NCBI RefSeq assembly: GCF_000315625.1
Contig: NW_005434587.1
Span: 18,386-82,385 of the forward strand
DNA: 64,000 bases
Source of the DNA: Guillardia theta CCMP2712
Lineage: Eukaryota; Cryptophyceae; Pyrenomonadales; Geminigeraceae
Direction: 5' to 3'
A program made the translations under genes and the position numbers. The notes beneath the pieces are model-generated. The model did not search any database and was not told where the DNA came from. It saw only the letters and a list, made by a program, of their open reading frames with translations. How positions within the stretch are numbered: the first letter of the stretch is position 1; each line of letters begins with the position of its first letter. Shown one piece after another: positions 11,751 to 22,071 of the stretch.

Positions 11751-12081
11751 TACCCCTACCCCGCTCGTCTCCTTTTATATGCTACCACCAGTCCTCCACT
11801 ACCCCACCCACACTTAGACTGAACATTTTCAGCTCAAACAGACCCGTAGTATCCACTCGGCGAAGCCGGGCCCGCCGCGGTCAACTATCAAGGTAGCGGT
11901 TACGTTCGTTTTTCCGTTACAGATCACCTACAAGAACAAAGACACGCTGAAATTTTTACATGGAGGCTGCGACCCACGAGGGCGGCGGGAAGTGTGCGAG
12001 GATGCGGAGAGGAGGGGGAGGAGAGAGGGAAGTGACAAGGGATTTCAGAGGAACGAGACGAGGATTCTGTCCACGTACGAA
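11751..12081. promoter_or_regulatory. Divergent promoter region between i-AAA and RRM genes
   Basis: The short gap between divergent starts holds C-rich TACCCC-type motifs (about 11736-11815) and a TTTTATAT stretch near 11771 that could be TATA-like for the minus-strand gene. Assignment is by position and composition only. Confidence 0.35.
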
Positions 12082-12642
12082 CATGATTATGCAGTTGATG
12101 GCAGTGCTCCTCTTTGTGATATGTGGGACATCCGCCGAAATCCTCCCCACCTCTCCTGCCTTGCATGAGCAAGTGCGTCAAGGATCATACACAGGCACCA
12201 TCAGGTTACGGGGAGGTGGGGGAGAGCGAAAATTCGAGGTTGAGCACAGACTGTTTGTTGCAAATTTGCCAAAAACCCTGAATGATGAAGGGTTAAAGAA
12301 AGCTTTCGAGCCTTTCGGTAAAGTGCTCGAGGCGAAGGTACATTCTTATCAAGATCAATCCAAATGTATTCTAAGAATTTTGAAGGTGATGCTTGATATC
12401 GAAACCGGGATGTCGAGACGAATGGGATACGTCAAGTATGCTGATGGTCGTTCGGTCCTCGAAGCGATTGAAGAAATGCACGATGCGGTGATTTCGCGTG
12501 GCTGCTTGTGACTTGGTTACAGTTGCTGTGCTTACTGATCTTTGTTATCTAGGAATTCTGCGCCCCTGCGACCAAGGGCTCCCCTGAGATCTGTACCAAA
12601 TTACTGGTGACTGAAGCGAAGCCTCCAAAGCAAACTTGGTGA
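12082..12642 (+). CDS. Single-RRM RNA-binding protein with secretory leader and LRGG motif
   Basis: Three exons (12082-12337, 12386-12487, 12553-12642) splice in phase 0. The RRM is complete: RNP2-like RLFVANLP, helix LNDEGLKKAFEPFG, RNP1-like RRMGYVKYA, helix VLEAIEEMHD and beta-4 KLLVTEAKP in the last exon. Its N-terminus (MIMQLMAVLLFVICGTSAE) is a clean signal peptide, followed by GTIRLRGGGG and then the RRM. An in-frame upstream ATG at 11960 would add an Arg/Gly-rich region and bury the signal. An RRM behind an ER signal is odd unless the protein goes to the plastid or the periplastid (nucleomorph) compartment of a complex alga. The RRM call is secure; location is inference. Confidence 0.8.
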
Positions 12643-12737
12643 CAAACAGAAAGGAATGCTCTTTCAACAACATAGTAATCAACACGATTTCTTTAAAAGA
12701 ATAAAGTCCTATCAGTCTCTTTAAGACCTTTTAAAAT

Positions 12738-13499
12738 CTAACAAATCCCCCCCTCCTTGGGGCAAGGCAGACTGCTGACACGAACACCAGATGGGCCCCG
12801 GCGGTAAGACACAGCATAGGTGTCATCGGTCTGCAAGAAGATGTTATCGCTCTTACATTATACTGGCGAATATGAATTACCTGCATGTACCCTCCATGTC
12901 CACCAGGAGCATACTTGTTTGCGACTCTTGCCAATGGTATGCTCCCCGAGGAGGGATCAAACAACTGCCAAACATCAAGAACGATCAATTCATCGCAAGA
13001 TGACTCAAACGACGAATGATGGGGTGAATTCACACATGCACAACAGGATACCAAGGGCCACACTTTGCTGCAACATCAACTTCAATCAGCATCACTTACA
13101 TCGCCTCCAGTCCCAGCGCCCCAATATTGTGAGTTACCACCACTGCCATTCTTCCAACCTGCGGACATAACAATCAAGACGATGTTTTTCATATAATTCT
13201 TGGTCAAAATCTTGATTGCGTGAGACTTGTTGTCGGTGAGTCGACGCATCACAGGCAACTCAGTTGTTGAGCGAATATTCTCTTCCCATTCATGATGCAC
13301 AGAAACCCACAACCCGCAAAGATGCAATCATCGCATGAGAGCTCTCTAAGAAACAGTGGAAGAATTCGATAGATGCTAGATGCCATGTTCGCTCACCGTC
13401 AGGCAGCAGATTGCGCGTCCATGAGCCGCTTGATGGCGTGTACGACAACAGCTCGAACATGGTGATAAATCCGGCAACCTCACCCCCACCCACCCACAT
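12738..13499 (-). CDS. Unknown multi-exon protein
   Basis: Several minus-strand pieces join well. The first (from about 13499) includes MFELLSYTPSSGSW and NLLPD. A middle exon near 13080-13160 reads VGRMAVVVTHNIGALGLEA. An exon near 12890-12995 reads VLDVWQLFDPSSGSIPLARV and ends GGHGGYMQ, and the last exon (12738 to about 12831) reads TDDTYAVSYRRGPSG and ends KEGGIC. The last junction is in phase 0. The short beta-rich repeats with two PSSGSx turns recall kelch or other propeller proteins, but this is not enough to assign a family. The 5' end is unclear because a GC-rich island starts just upstream. Confidence 0.45.
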
Positions 13500-13519
13500 C
13501 CATGAAAATAACCCTACCC

Positions 13520-13800
13520 TTCCGTCGGCTCTGCCGGGCCGCCGGGCCGGGCGCGGCCGGTGGGCCGCCGCAGCCGGGCTCCGTTGCCGGCCCGGGGCCC
13601 GCGTGACTCATCCGCCATGATTCAGTTGGCTGGCCGCTGCGGAGCCACTGACAGTGAACGGCGGGCCTCTCTGTTGACTCGCCGCCGCTCCCGCACTCTG
13701 CGGCGGCGCGAGCGGCCTCAGGGCTTCCCCGCGGCGAGGTTCGCACCGGCGCCGGGCGGCATACGTTACACAGCCTCAGCGCCGCAGCACTGGGGATAGG
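13520..13800. other. GC-rich island
   Basis: About 280 bp of very high GC made of GCCGGGCC/GGCCCGGG-like words, sharply different from its flanks, between an unknown gene and the phosphodiesterase 3' end. It shares the wording GGCCCGGGGCC..CGCGTGACT with a similar island at about 27880. No homologous coding content was seen. Confidence 0.6.
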
Positions 13801-13884
13801 GCATTGAGCAGTGTCACGGTGATGTTTCTTGCGGCAAGTCAATCATGACAGTTTTGGGTTGTGGAAAAAAAATAGAAGGCAAGA

Positions 13885-15859
13885 TCAAAATCCAAGCTCA
13901 GTCCATCGTGCAACGTTTTTGTCCAGCTGCTCCAAGCACTTCTGACATCGGTCCTTGATCTCTGGAATTGCGTTGACGCAGAGGTGGAACCTAAAAGACA
14001 AGCATAAGCTCACTCAGACATTTCTTGCATCAACTATCGTACAAGGGTCGAACAAATCCGATAAAAAAATTCTTCTGCGCTGTTCGTCCACAGCTCGCAT
14101 TTCGATCCAGCATTGGGATGACTTCCAAGCCCATCTCTCTCTCAAGATCGCCCTGTTAAGACGCAGAAGCAAAGTGAAATTCAAAGGATTATCCCACATT
14201 CCTACCTGAGAGAAGAATTCTGCAAGAATCGCGTGAGTCCACTGCACATGGATATTCCATGGCTTGCAGGGGTTTGAGAGGTCTGCCGCGTGAAGCAGAG
14301 TCTGCAGGGTGAACTTCCTGTCTTCAGGGTCGCTCAGGTCCATGTTCTTTGTATGGGCCTGCGCCTTTGAAACATTCAATTGCAAGGTTGGCAAGATCAG
14401 ACAAGAAATGAAAACCTCCTCGAGGCGCTTGATGATCTTGTTGTGCAGAGACAGGTCTGTGTGCAATACCTGAAAGGACAAGTTAAGGATAAACATCAAC
14501 TTGAGTATCGACATACCAGCTCCTTCAAATAGTGCCGTAAATAATCCTTTCGCTCGGCACTAAGAAATGACAGCACGTCCTTGTCCGGTTCCGCCATAAG
14601 GTCTAGAGCTAACGTCGCATGATGGGTTTCCAGAACAGAAGTATTATTGTACTTGATGGCAATCTGTCAAAGAGAAGGGTAAGAGAAAAACTTTGTGAGA
14701 GCAAAGCTTCCTTACAGGATGCTGCTGCTTGATCAGAAAAGCGTTATTCACTCCAGGATGTCCAATGTCATGAGCTGGACCAGCCAAAAGAGTAATCTGC
14801 AAAAACTAAGAACTGAAACGAACTACAGCAGCGATGGCTTACAAAGAGCTCATCTGGAGCAATGCTTTCTTCGATTTCTCCACGGACAAGGTAACTTAGG
14901 GCTTGCATGACGTCGGCAGCATGCATGGGATTGTGGTACATGCAAGTGTTGTACATGTCTTCGAAGGCAACTAAATATCTGAGACCGACTCAGAAGCAGG
15001 AGAAGAAATTGTCTTTACCTTTTCAAGACTGTCTCGTCAATCTTCAATTTCGTCATCAGGCCATGCATGTGTATCAAAGCAAAAGCAAGCACAGCAAGCG
15101 GCCGCCCCTTCGTCAACTGCTCACCATGTCAGCGCGGTCAGATCAAGACACACCCGGTGATTAGCTGACCTCATTCAAGCGGAAGAGATCAAAATCCCAG
15201 GAGGAAATTGATTCGGGCGACAAGAGCTTCTCCAGCTCATCAGACATTTCCGGCCAAGAGAACTGTTTCCTGTGTTCATCGTCCTTGAACTCAGCACCGA
15301 GCCTTGCGATGTGGTGCTGCAGCATATCAGGTGGTGTTGCATGACCCAGCAGCAAAAGCTCGACTCCGTCGAAAACTGGTCGCTTGCCTGCACCATTCTC
15401 TGGGAAAGGAGGAGTTGTGGTCGCAGTCATCTCCTGCACGAAAGGACCCTCAATTACATCATCACGAACAGAAAGAATTGACTTGCACTGTTGAGCTGCA
15501 GAGAATTGCAGGCCAACGAAATACAGTGCAAAAAGGAAACGAACGAAAGTTTGTTGCGAAAGGGTCAATGATTTGTAATCCATCTCATCAGGCACATGGA
15601 AATCGCAAAATTCCTGACATCACAGTCACAAGTATCATGTTGTAAAATACAAGGGGAAAGGCTCTGGGGAGATTGAAAAGGTTATAAAAAACACATCCAA
15701 GCTGGAGATGAAGATTCTATATTGCATGATGGTGACAATGCAGTGCAAGGCAACAGGCCAAATTAGCAGGAAAAACATGATTCTTATCCCAGGCATCAGC
15801 CCCGCAGTGACTGACGAGCATTCACAGGACAAAATAAACATAGAGCAGACATTGAGCAA
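13885..15859 (-). CDS. Membrane-anchored 3',5'-cyclic nucleotide phosphodiesterase (class I)
   Basis: Class I PDEs hydrolyse cAMP and/or cGMP to 5'-NMP. Exons were resolved at 15695-15859, 15170-15613, 15019-15116, 14843-14978, 14716-14796, 14517-14663, 14416-14469, 14206-14364, 14043-14152 and 13885-13990; most junctions keep frame exactly. The catalytic domain has the family motifs in order: FDLFRLNE-LTKGRPL, YHNPMHAADV (metal-binding His), GPAHDIGHPGVNN (HD metal site), NNTSVLETHHA, LLHAADLSNPCKPW (metal-binding Asp), EFFSQ-GDLEREMGL (catalytic-pocket Gln side). The N-terminus has hydrophobic segments (IRIMFFLLIWPVALHCIV; FVRFLFALYFVGLQF), so it is probably a membrane-bound enzyme. The start is taken at 15859 but further 5' exons are possible. 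Substrate specificity cannot be told. Confidence 0.88.
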
Positions 15860-16690
15860 CGATGATCAGTGAAAACTATCATCTTCTATCGGATCGAAAT
15901 ACATGATTCATCGCTTCCTCCTTCGTTCCCACCGCTACCTCCTCCTCCCCTTCACCGACGCTCCTTTGTGCATGAGGAGAAGCCAGCAATTGCTCGGAAC
16001 CGGTCATGCTTCCACAGATTGCTTAAATTGATAGGGTGGGTACAATTTTCTACCGGTACTTTCCTGATATAATTTGATTTCTAGGTACCAGGTACTTGAA
16101 GCATTAAGGGGGTGGAGTACCCCATGGGAGGGGAATTGAGAATTGAGAGTCCGTGACCTGGTCCGTGCTTGCTGAGCACTTTTTGGTATTTTATATTGTA
16201 CGGCGTTGAGGACGTTCATAGCAGATTTTAGGATATGGGTCATCCTGCAGTACTTCTTCCATGTAAAAACTAATATTCTTTTGTAAAATGCAGTACCACA
16301 AGTTCAAAATGTGTTTTATACGGGGCCATCCAGATGCAGGGGTAGCAGTAAAACCCCAGGTGAGGGGTGGGGTTGTTTGACGGTCACCAGTAGGGGTGCG
16401 GGTTGCCTTATCCTTTAATCGACAAAAGGACTCCCGAAGGAGTCCTGGACCAGCATGACAGGGGTCATTGATAGGTTTCAATCACCCATCCAATGGGGCT
16501 GTATGAGGGTCTTAAAAAAGAAAAAAAAAAAAACTTCCCGCCTCCGACGGAAAGTTTGTGGCACTGCTCGTTTCATCTTCCCGCCATTACAGAGTTTGCG
16601 GTCCGACAATACACTGAAACGATGGTAATGAAAAAAATGTAGCGACTACCTGCTATCTAACATGGTTTCGCCAGACTAACATACTATAAC
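15860..16690. other. Non-coding region upstream of the Fanzor gene
   Basis: No exon was recognised. It holds more GGGGTGG/TACCCC motifs (16105-16125, 16335-16400). An A-rich tract at 16513-16533 is followed by an imperfect hairpin (about 16532-16556, ACTT.CCG..CGG.AAGT). AT content rises toward 16690, unlike the GC-rich genes to the left, so the accessory element may begin near the A-tract. Confidence 0.6.
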
Positions 16691-18752
16691 ATGCCGAGGA
16701 AGAGAAAACGAATTACAGATGATTCAGACAACGGTCAAGAAATAAGTTATTCAAAACCATTCACGAGAGTCGTCAAATGTGGGTTATACTCGAGACTCAA
16801 GGTAGAGAACAGATCGATTTTAGACGTGATCGACAGATGGGTATTACATATCAGTCAGATCACATCAAGAGGCAGTATGATATTCAACTGTTTTCTGATA
16901 TGGGGCAGGGATACAGGGAATTTACGATATGTAGTAGATGAAATCAAGAGAGCCAAATCGACCTTTTTCTGGAATGTTTTTACACTTGGAATGGAACAAC
17001 ATAGCCGTACAGATAACAAGTATCCAACTCTACAACGTTTCTGGTCAGAGAAAAGACATCTTTTCGTTGATTTATGTAGAATTCGAGGAGACTCGCAAGC
17101 TATTGTATTCGCTGCAAATCAATATGGAACGAATTTCTACCAAGACCTGAAAGCAAATTTTACAAACCGATTGGAAAAGTTCATTGCCGAATTCTGCAAA
17201 GGAGAGTTACATATTAACCATCAGCAAGAAATCGAAGACGTGAAGAATGTATTGTTTCAAAGGAAAGATTACGAGTTGACGACAGAAGTGTTTAACAGGA
17301 ATAATTCACAGCAGATAGGAACCTTCATCGACCATATGAAACAACTAATTGGATTATCGGGGGACGAAGATCTTTTTAGTTTCAAATATGACAAATTTGA
17401 TCATAGGTTGCAGAAAAATCTGTTTGAGATAATCGAGACACACATGTTCATGTTGAAGTTCTTCGAAGATCGTGGTCTCTCGAAAAAAACATTCAAGGCA
17501 GCACCAATGTCGAAATTCGGCAGAAAACATCTAACAATCGATAATGATGTGATGTATTACATTTTGAAAGAAGCGAACAGTTTGAAACCGGGAGAAGATA
17601 AAAAATCGTTCATGAGAATAGATCAAACTTTGGAGAACTCTAAGAATTTCAGAAGGATTTTCGACTGTTCGAATCTGTTCAGAGATCAGAGAGAGGAGAT
17701 TACAAGTATCACGACAGACGGTGTATCGGTTTGTTTTCGCTTCACGTTAACTGTCAAAACAATCGATGGACTCGAACAGGAACCTTCATTGCGCACTACC
17801 AAATGGCTTGCCGATAGAAAAAGGGCTGAACGGAAATCGGCGAAGAAGATATCAATATCATACAAAGTATTACATGAAAATTCAGAATACCAAAGAGAGA
17901 TCGAAGAATGTAAAAATTGCCCAAGGGTAATTGCGATCGACCCTGGGAGGAGCGTCATTATATCGGCCGTCGAACAATTCAGAGATGATCAACAAATAAT
18001 CAGAAAAAGATTTCAGTTTTCGAGAAAACAATATTATCACGAGTCACATCTGAATCGCAATAAAAAGAAAAGAAAGACGTGGGATCAAGATATTCAATCG
18101 ACATTGCACTATCTCAAGGGGTTCTCGAGTAAGTCTGGCGGCAGTCTATCAAGATTCGAAGACTATCTTCTTGCAGTTACAAGTCATTGGGAGGAGTTAA
18201 CTTCGCATTATTCAAAGCGAAAATACGCCAGGATGAAATTCGACATCTACATTTCGAAACGAAAGTCAGTCGACAGGTTTATCCGTACAATGAAAGGAAA
18301 GGGAGAAATAGAACCTGTTATCGCATATGGAAATGCAAGGTTCCCGTCTACAGGACGTCGAGGAGAAAGGCCTGTACCGGTCAGGTGGATAAGAAGAAGA
18401 TTCGAGAATCACTACAGAGTCGTAGATGTTGACGAATACCGTACTACCAAGTGCTGTAACGATTGTGGTTCTGAGCTCGATGTGCTTCGACGGATTGAAA
18501 ATACAGGGAAAGAACCAGACGAGACCTGTAGGTTGAAAACAAGGAAAAGTGAAGTACGAGGATTGAAATTTTGCAGATCATCGAGGTAATGTCAAGTTTT
18601 GTATACTCCTGTAATTCACCTTTTCATCTAACTGTTATCGTGACAGCTGTAAAGGAAAGCCGATCAAATCCAGGGACTTGAATGCTGCACTGAATATACT
18701 CACTTGTTTCAATGTGTTTCCTGAAAGACCGAATCACCTACGTCGCCCCTGA
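16691..18752 (+). CDS. Fanzor protein, eukaryotic TnpB-like RNA-guided nuclease
   Basis: Two exons (16691-18585 and 18647-18752) join through a Ser codon to give about 666 aa. Fanzors are eukaryotic relatives of TnpB/Cas12 and cut DNA guided by an RNA made from their own locus. Evidence: a basic N-terminus (MPRKRKR, possible nuclear localisation signal), an all-alpha middle, RuvC-I VIAIDPGRS (Asp417), a RuvC-II region around EPVIAYGNARFPSTGRRGER (541-560), and a zinc finger of type CNDCG ... KFCRSSSC. RuvC-III RDLNAALNI (Asp642) appears only after splicing the 61-bp intron, which lies between the finger's last two cysteines. The unspliced frame stops at 18589 and would lack the third catalytic Asp. 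The RuvC-II Glu is not in the usual TnpB IxxE context, which fits the rearranged site reported for Fanzors. Codon use is AT-richer than neighbours, suggesting transfer. The family call is strong. Confidence 0.93.
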
Positions 18753-19022
18753 GGTGAATTCAATGATTGTTGTCGCCCCCTCCCTACCCAGACTGCGTCC
18801 CTCGGGACTCGATGCCTAATTCCCTGCCTGCCTGCCTGCCTGCCCGGTGCCTGCCTCCATTATGATCCGATGTTTACGACATGTGATCATTGAAGTGACT
18901 GACTGGCATCATTTGGTAGGATTCATGTAAGGCTCCAACAACATCCGAAGACAATTTGGCAAAAAAAAAAAACTGCCGTTGTATGACGGAGAGTCGCGGC
19001 TCTCAATCATACGACGGCAGTT
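18753..19022 (+). ncRNA. Candidate Fanzor guide (omega/fRNA) region downstream of the ORF
   Basis: In characterised Fanzor and TnpB loci the guide RNA scaffold is encoded at or just after the ORF 3' end, running toward the element's right end. Here the 270 bp after the stop contain no ORF. They have four GCCT(G) units near 18823-18842 and end in a 52-nt hairpin at 18971-19022. Position, not sequence homology, is the basis. Confidence 0.35.
18971..19022. repeat. Long perfect-type hairpin (inverted repeat)
   Basis: Arms 18971-18986 and 19007-19022 pair over 16 bp with a single G-T wobble. A 2x2 internal loop follows, then five further pairs (GAGAG 18989-18993 with CTCTC 19000-19004) and a TCGCGG loop. 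It is preceded by A12. It could be a transposon end, an RNA structure of the Fanzor guide, or a transcript terminator. Confidence 0.9.
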
Positions 19023-20060
19023 CTGTGCGAAAACTTAGTTCGTCGTTCAGAAGGGTATTCACATATTCCGTCACATCATGTCACATCATGAGGGAGAGTA
19101 CCCGTGGTAGATAGATTCGTGGCGTTTATCTATTATTGTCTTCCCTAATCGCTGATTGTCCTCGTACTGATTTTTAACTTAACTTTGAGTAAAGAAAGGA
19201 TCAGTATCTCCCTGCCTTGACGTATGGGTGTGTAGTCATTGAGCCTCTCGGGTCCGACGGTCAATTCCCGTAGTAGCCACCGGGCGCCGCGCGGCGGTCG
19301 GACGCCGGGCGGGGCCCCGCCGCGCGGCGGCCGGGCCGACTCCCGGTCACCGGGCCGCGGGTTCCATACTCCGAGGCAGGCTACAGTACGGTAGTACTGA
19401 CGACCGATACGGTCGGACTCAAGCGCGGCCCGGCCGGCGCGAAACTGAGGCCTTTCCGAAGTTGGGCCATAATGATGATCGACGATCGTCACTGGCACCA
19501 AGATGGCCCGCCGTCCTGAAGAAGCACAAGTTTGTTAGACTTGTACTAGTCCAAAGTCACGCAGATATCACATCGACCTTAGTTGTAACAAGACAGTTTT
19601 TCCGAAGTTCAAGTTTGCTCAAGACCGAGTTTAATGCACACAAAACCAGAATTGAGGAGCACATGAGAGATAGACTGTATGCTAGGATGTGAAACCCAAG
19701 CATCCAGACATGAGAGGACCTTAGCAAGACGGCTAGGAAAGCCCCCTCTTCGTCCCACACGCTACATCGGCGGCGCCTTGACACGTAGTAAGTCGTCTTG
19801 GTTTACAGGAGAGTTTTTGTTAAGGCTCGGCGCTATCTGACTGGCACGGCTGGCATACGTTCCATCACGTCCCCGGTCTTGGCGGCGGCCAGCGGCTGCT
19901 GTGAGCGGCCCGCCGCCCGGCCGCCGGCGGCCGCCGGGCTGACCCGCGCCCGGGTTCAAACTTCGCGGCCGCCGGGCTCTCCCGTCACTGTCATGACCGT
20001 CCTTGCCTATCAGCGGCTTCCCTCCGGCCCCTGCTCCTTCCTACCCCCCCCGCCCTGAGC
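19023..20060. other. Spacer with two GC-rich islands
   Basis: No gene was recognised. It holds the left 25-bp direct repeat (19171-19195) and GC-rich islands at about 19250-19340 and 19870-19980, made of GCGCGGCGG/CCGGGCC-like words. Small open frames overlapping the islands look compositional. Confidence 0.6.
19171..19195. repeat. Left copy of 25-bp direct repeat flanking the RWP-RK block
   Basis: Begins TTTTTAACTTAACTTTGAGT and is identical over 25 bp to 24474-24498 in the same orientation, 5.3 kb away. Sequences on either side differ. Confidence 0.9.
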
Positions 20061-20160
20061 CAAGCCTCCCCGCCTGGGTCATAGTATCGGCACTCGACAT
20101 TTATTATCTTCATCAATCTTCGTCTACTTTACACGCCGGTCCCTCCTTCAAACCGGTCCT

Positions 20161-20436
20161 TCAGTCCCACACTGACGACAGCCAGTCCTCCTCTTCCGTC
20201 CCCACGTCCCCGACGTCCAGCGAGATCTCCCCTCCTCCGAACAGCGCCTCCATCATCGTCTTGCTCGCCTCCGCCTTCTCCTCGCTCGGCCCGTCTATCC
20301 CCCACCACCCCTCCAGCTCCTCGCCTGGTCGCGCTTGGTCGCCCGAGGCGGGCGAGCTGGCGGGCTCGGGCTCCTGGGCCTCCGACGCCTGGTCGAGAGC
20401 CGCGCGGTCGACTGAGGTCTGAGCCTCCCCCGCGTC

Positions 20437-20468
<32 letters not shown>

Positions 20469-20680
20469 GATCCCGCGTGTAGGGCCATCGATCCAGCCCC
20501 AGCCTCCGGCAGGCCGTCTTGAGGGAGGTGAGGGAGATGCCGAGGTGATGGGCCGCCTCTTGCTGGCGGAGGTGGAAGGGCTGCGAGAGAAGGAGGCGGC
20601 TGAGCTGCACGGTCTCGCGCTTGTTGGAGTGACGAGGGCGAGCCTGGACGGCGATACGCTGGAGGATGGTTGGGGAGGAA
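20161..20680 (-). pseudogene. RWP-RK domain gene, copy 1 (no in-frame ATG found)
   Basis: The coding part from the shared SSPTILQ segment (about 20680) to the stop at 20161 matches copies 2 and 3 almost exactly, including the RWP-RK domain (FHLRQQEAAHHLGI to RLGLDRWPYTR), the poly-Ser run and the acidic end EEEDWLSSVWD. It has Pro for Leu in SQ(P/L)FHLR. Reading upstream in this frame, there is no ATG before a stop at about 20777. Indels in the purine-rich leader shift the ATG-containing frame away from the domain. It is either 5'-damaged or needs an unseen spliced first exon. RWP-RK proteins are plant/algal/protist transcription factors linked to nitrogen response and gamete or mating-type programmes. 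Confidence 0.6.
20430..20472. repeat. (CTG/CAG)n poly-serine repeat, copy 1
   Basis: CTGCTG repeat encoding nine consecutive Ser (AGC codons) on the minus strand. The matching repeat in copy 3 encodes ten. Confidence 0.85.
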
Positions 20681-21671
20681 GGGGAGGAGGGGGAGGAAGG
20701 AGACGGAAGAGGGTGAGGGGGAAGGAGGGAGGGGCAGGAGAGGGGAGGAGAGGAGAGATGACAAAAGGCAGGGAGCTAGCACTGCCCCTTTTAAAAGCTT
20801 CTGGCATGTTTCCCCCAATCACGGTCAGCTCTATAGCCCGTCACGTTACCTGCGCATCATGTTCTATAGCCGGCCAGACAGCCCAGTGCTGCCCCACATA
20901 CGAGTGCGGGATTGAGATAGGAGGAGACTATCTTCCTCTTGCTGCCCCCGGGTGGCGTGACCAGGGCTCCGGTCCGTGGGGTTGACGTGCTGTGCCTCGA
21001 AGGCTGTTCCGTGACCGTACGGTTTTCTTTTGCTCGAGTCATCCGAGCGACTCCCTAGTCCGGGAGCCGGCCGGGGCACTGCGCCGGGCTCTCGGGCTCA
21101 AGGTATCTCTCCGAAACGGGCCAGCCCAGCTCGGAGTTGAACTTTGGACGCCGCTGTGATCATCGGATCGTCGGATCAACGTGACTCCGATGGCCGCCGC
21201 GCTTGACGGATCAACGTTCGCACGGCGCCGCCGCGCGGCAATCGGCAAGCATCCGAGCGCCGGATGTCAGCGGTCCGATCACGAGTCTCAGTCTTCAACT
21301 AGTATTCATGCCAGTGTCTCAGTCTTCAACTAGTATTCATGTCTGGGAGGTCTCAGGAGTTTAACATAACATTAAAAGCCACACCACAACTGCGAAGGAG
21401 AGAATGCCGGGACTCGTGACAAGCGGTAGACGTAAGATCTAGTTCAGTGCTAGCGGCGATTTCGTGGAACCATTGAATAATGCTAGGGCTGATCGGACAG
21501 GGGAATCCAGTGAAGCCCCGGGCCGGCTCCGAGTCCCATCGGACGACAAGCCTGTTGACCTACAACTACATCCGCTGCATATGAAATAGATCGTTGAAAA
21601 AAGAAGGCTGAGGTCTACAATCAACTGCCCTGACATGAAAGATGCCCTCCTCCTGCCTGTCCCTGCTCCAG

Positions 21672-22039
21672 CCTCCCCGCCTGGGTCATAGTACCGGCAC
21701 TCGACATTTATTATCTTCATCAATCTTCGTCTACTTTACACGTCCCTCCTTCAAACCGGTCCTTCAGTCCCACACTGACGACAGCCAGTCCTCCTCTTCC
21801 ATCCCCACGTCCCCGACGTCCAGCGAGATCTCCCCTCCTCCGAACAGCGCCTCCATCATCGTCTTGCTCGCCTCCGCCTTCTCCTCGCTCGGCCCGTCTA
21901 TCCCCCACCACCCCTCCAGCTCCTCGCCTGGTCGCGCTTGGTCGCCCGAGGCGGGCGAGCTGGCGGGCTCGGGCTCCTGGGCCTCCGACGCCTGGTCGAG
22001 AGCCGCGCGGTCGACTGAGGTCTGAGCCTCCCCCGCGTC

Positions 22040-22071
<32 letters not shown>

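Larger units (their letters stand above)
16513..19022 (+). mobile_element. Candidate Fanzor-carrying element (boundaries tentative)
   Basis: The Fanzor gene lies between two poly-A tracts (16513-16533 and 18961-18972). Each is followed by an ACT-initiated hairpin and the word GACGGA(A/G)AG (near 16547 and 18985). Base composition inside (AT-rich codons, few GC codons) differs from neighbouring genes. Fanzor/TnpB genes are commonly carried by transposons, but no other transposase is visible here, and no clear terminal inverted repeat or target-site duplication was found. The limits are a guess based on these paired signals. Confidence 0.4.
20065..21671. repeat. Tandem unit 1 of RWP-RK array
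   Basis: The unit is defined from the word CTCCCCGCCTGGGTCATAG at about 20066 to its next copy near 21672 (period about 1607 bp). It contains RWP-RK copy 1, its upstream region and shared spacer words such as GTCTCAGTCTTCAACTAG and the CATTAAAAGCCACACCAC stretch. The duplicated TCTCAGTCTTCAACTAGTAT near 21287 and 21318 is an extra internal repeat. Confidence 0.85.

Noticed and set aside
18187-18432. Short plus-strand frame inside the Fanzor gene
   Set aside because: Out-of-frame shadow of the RuvC-II region; no independent signal.
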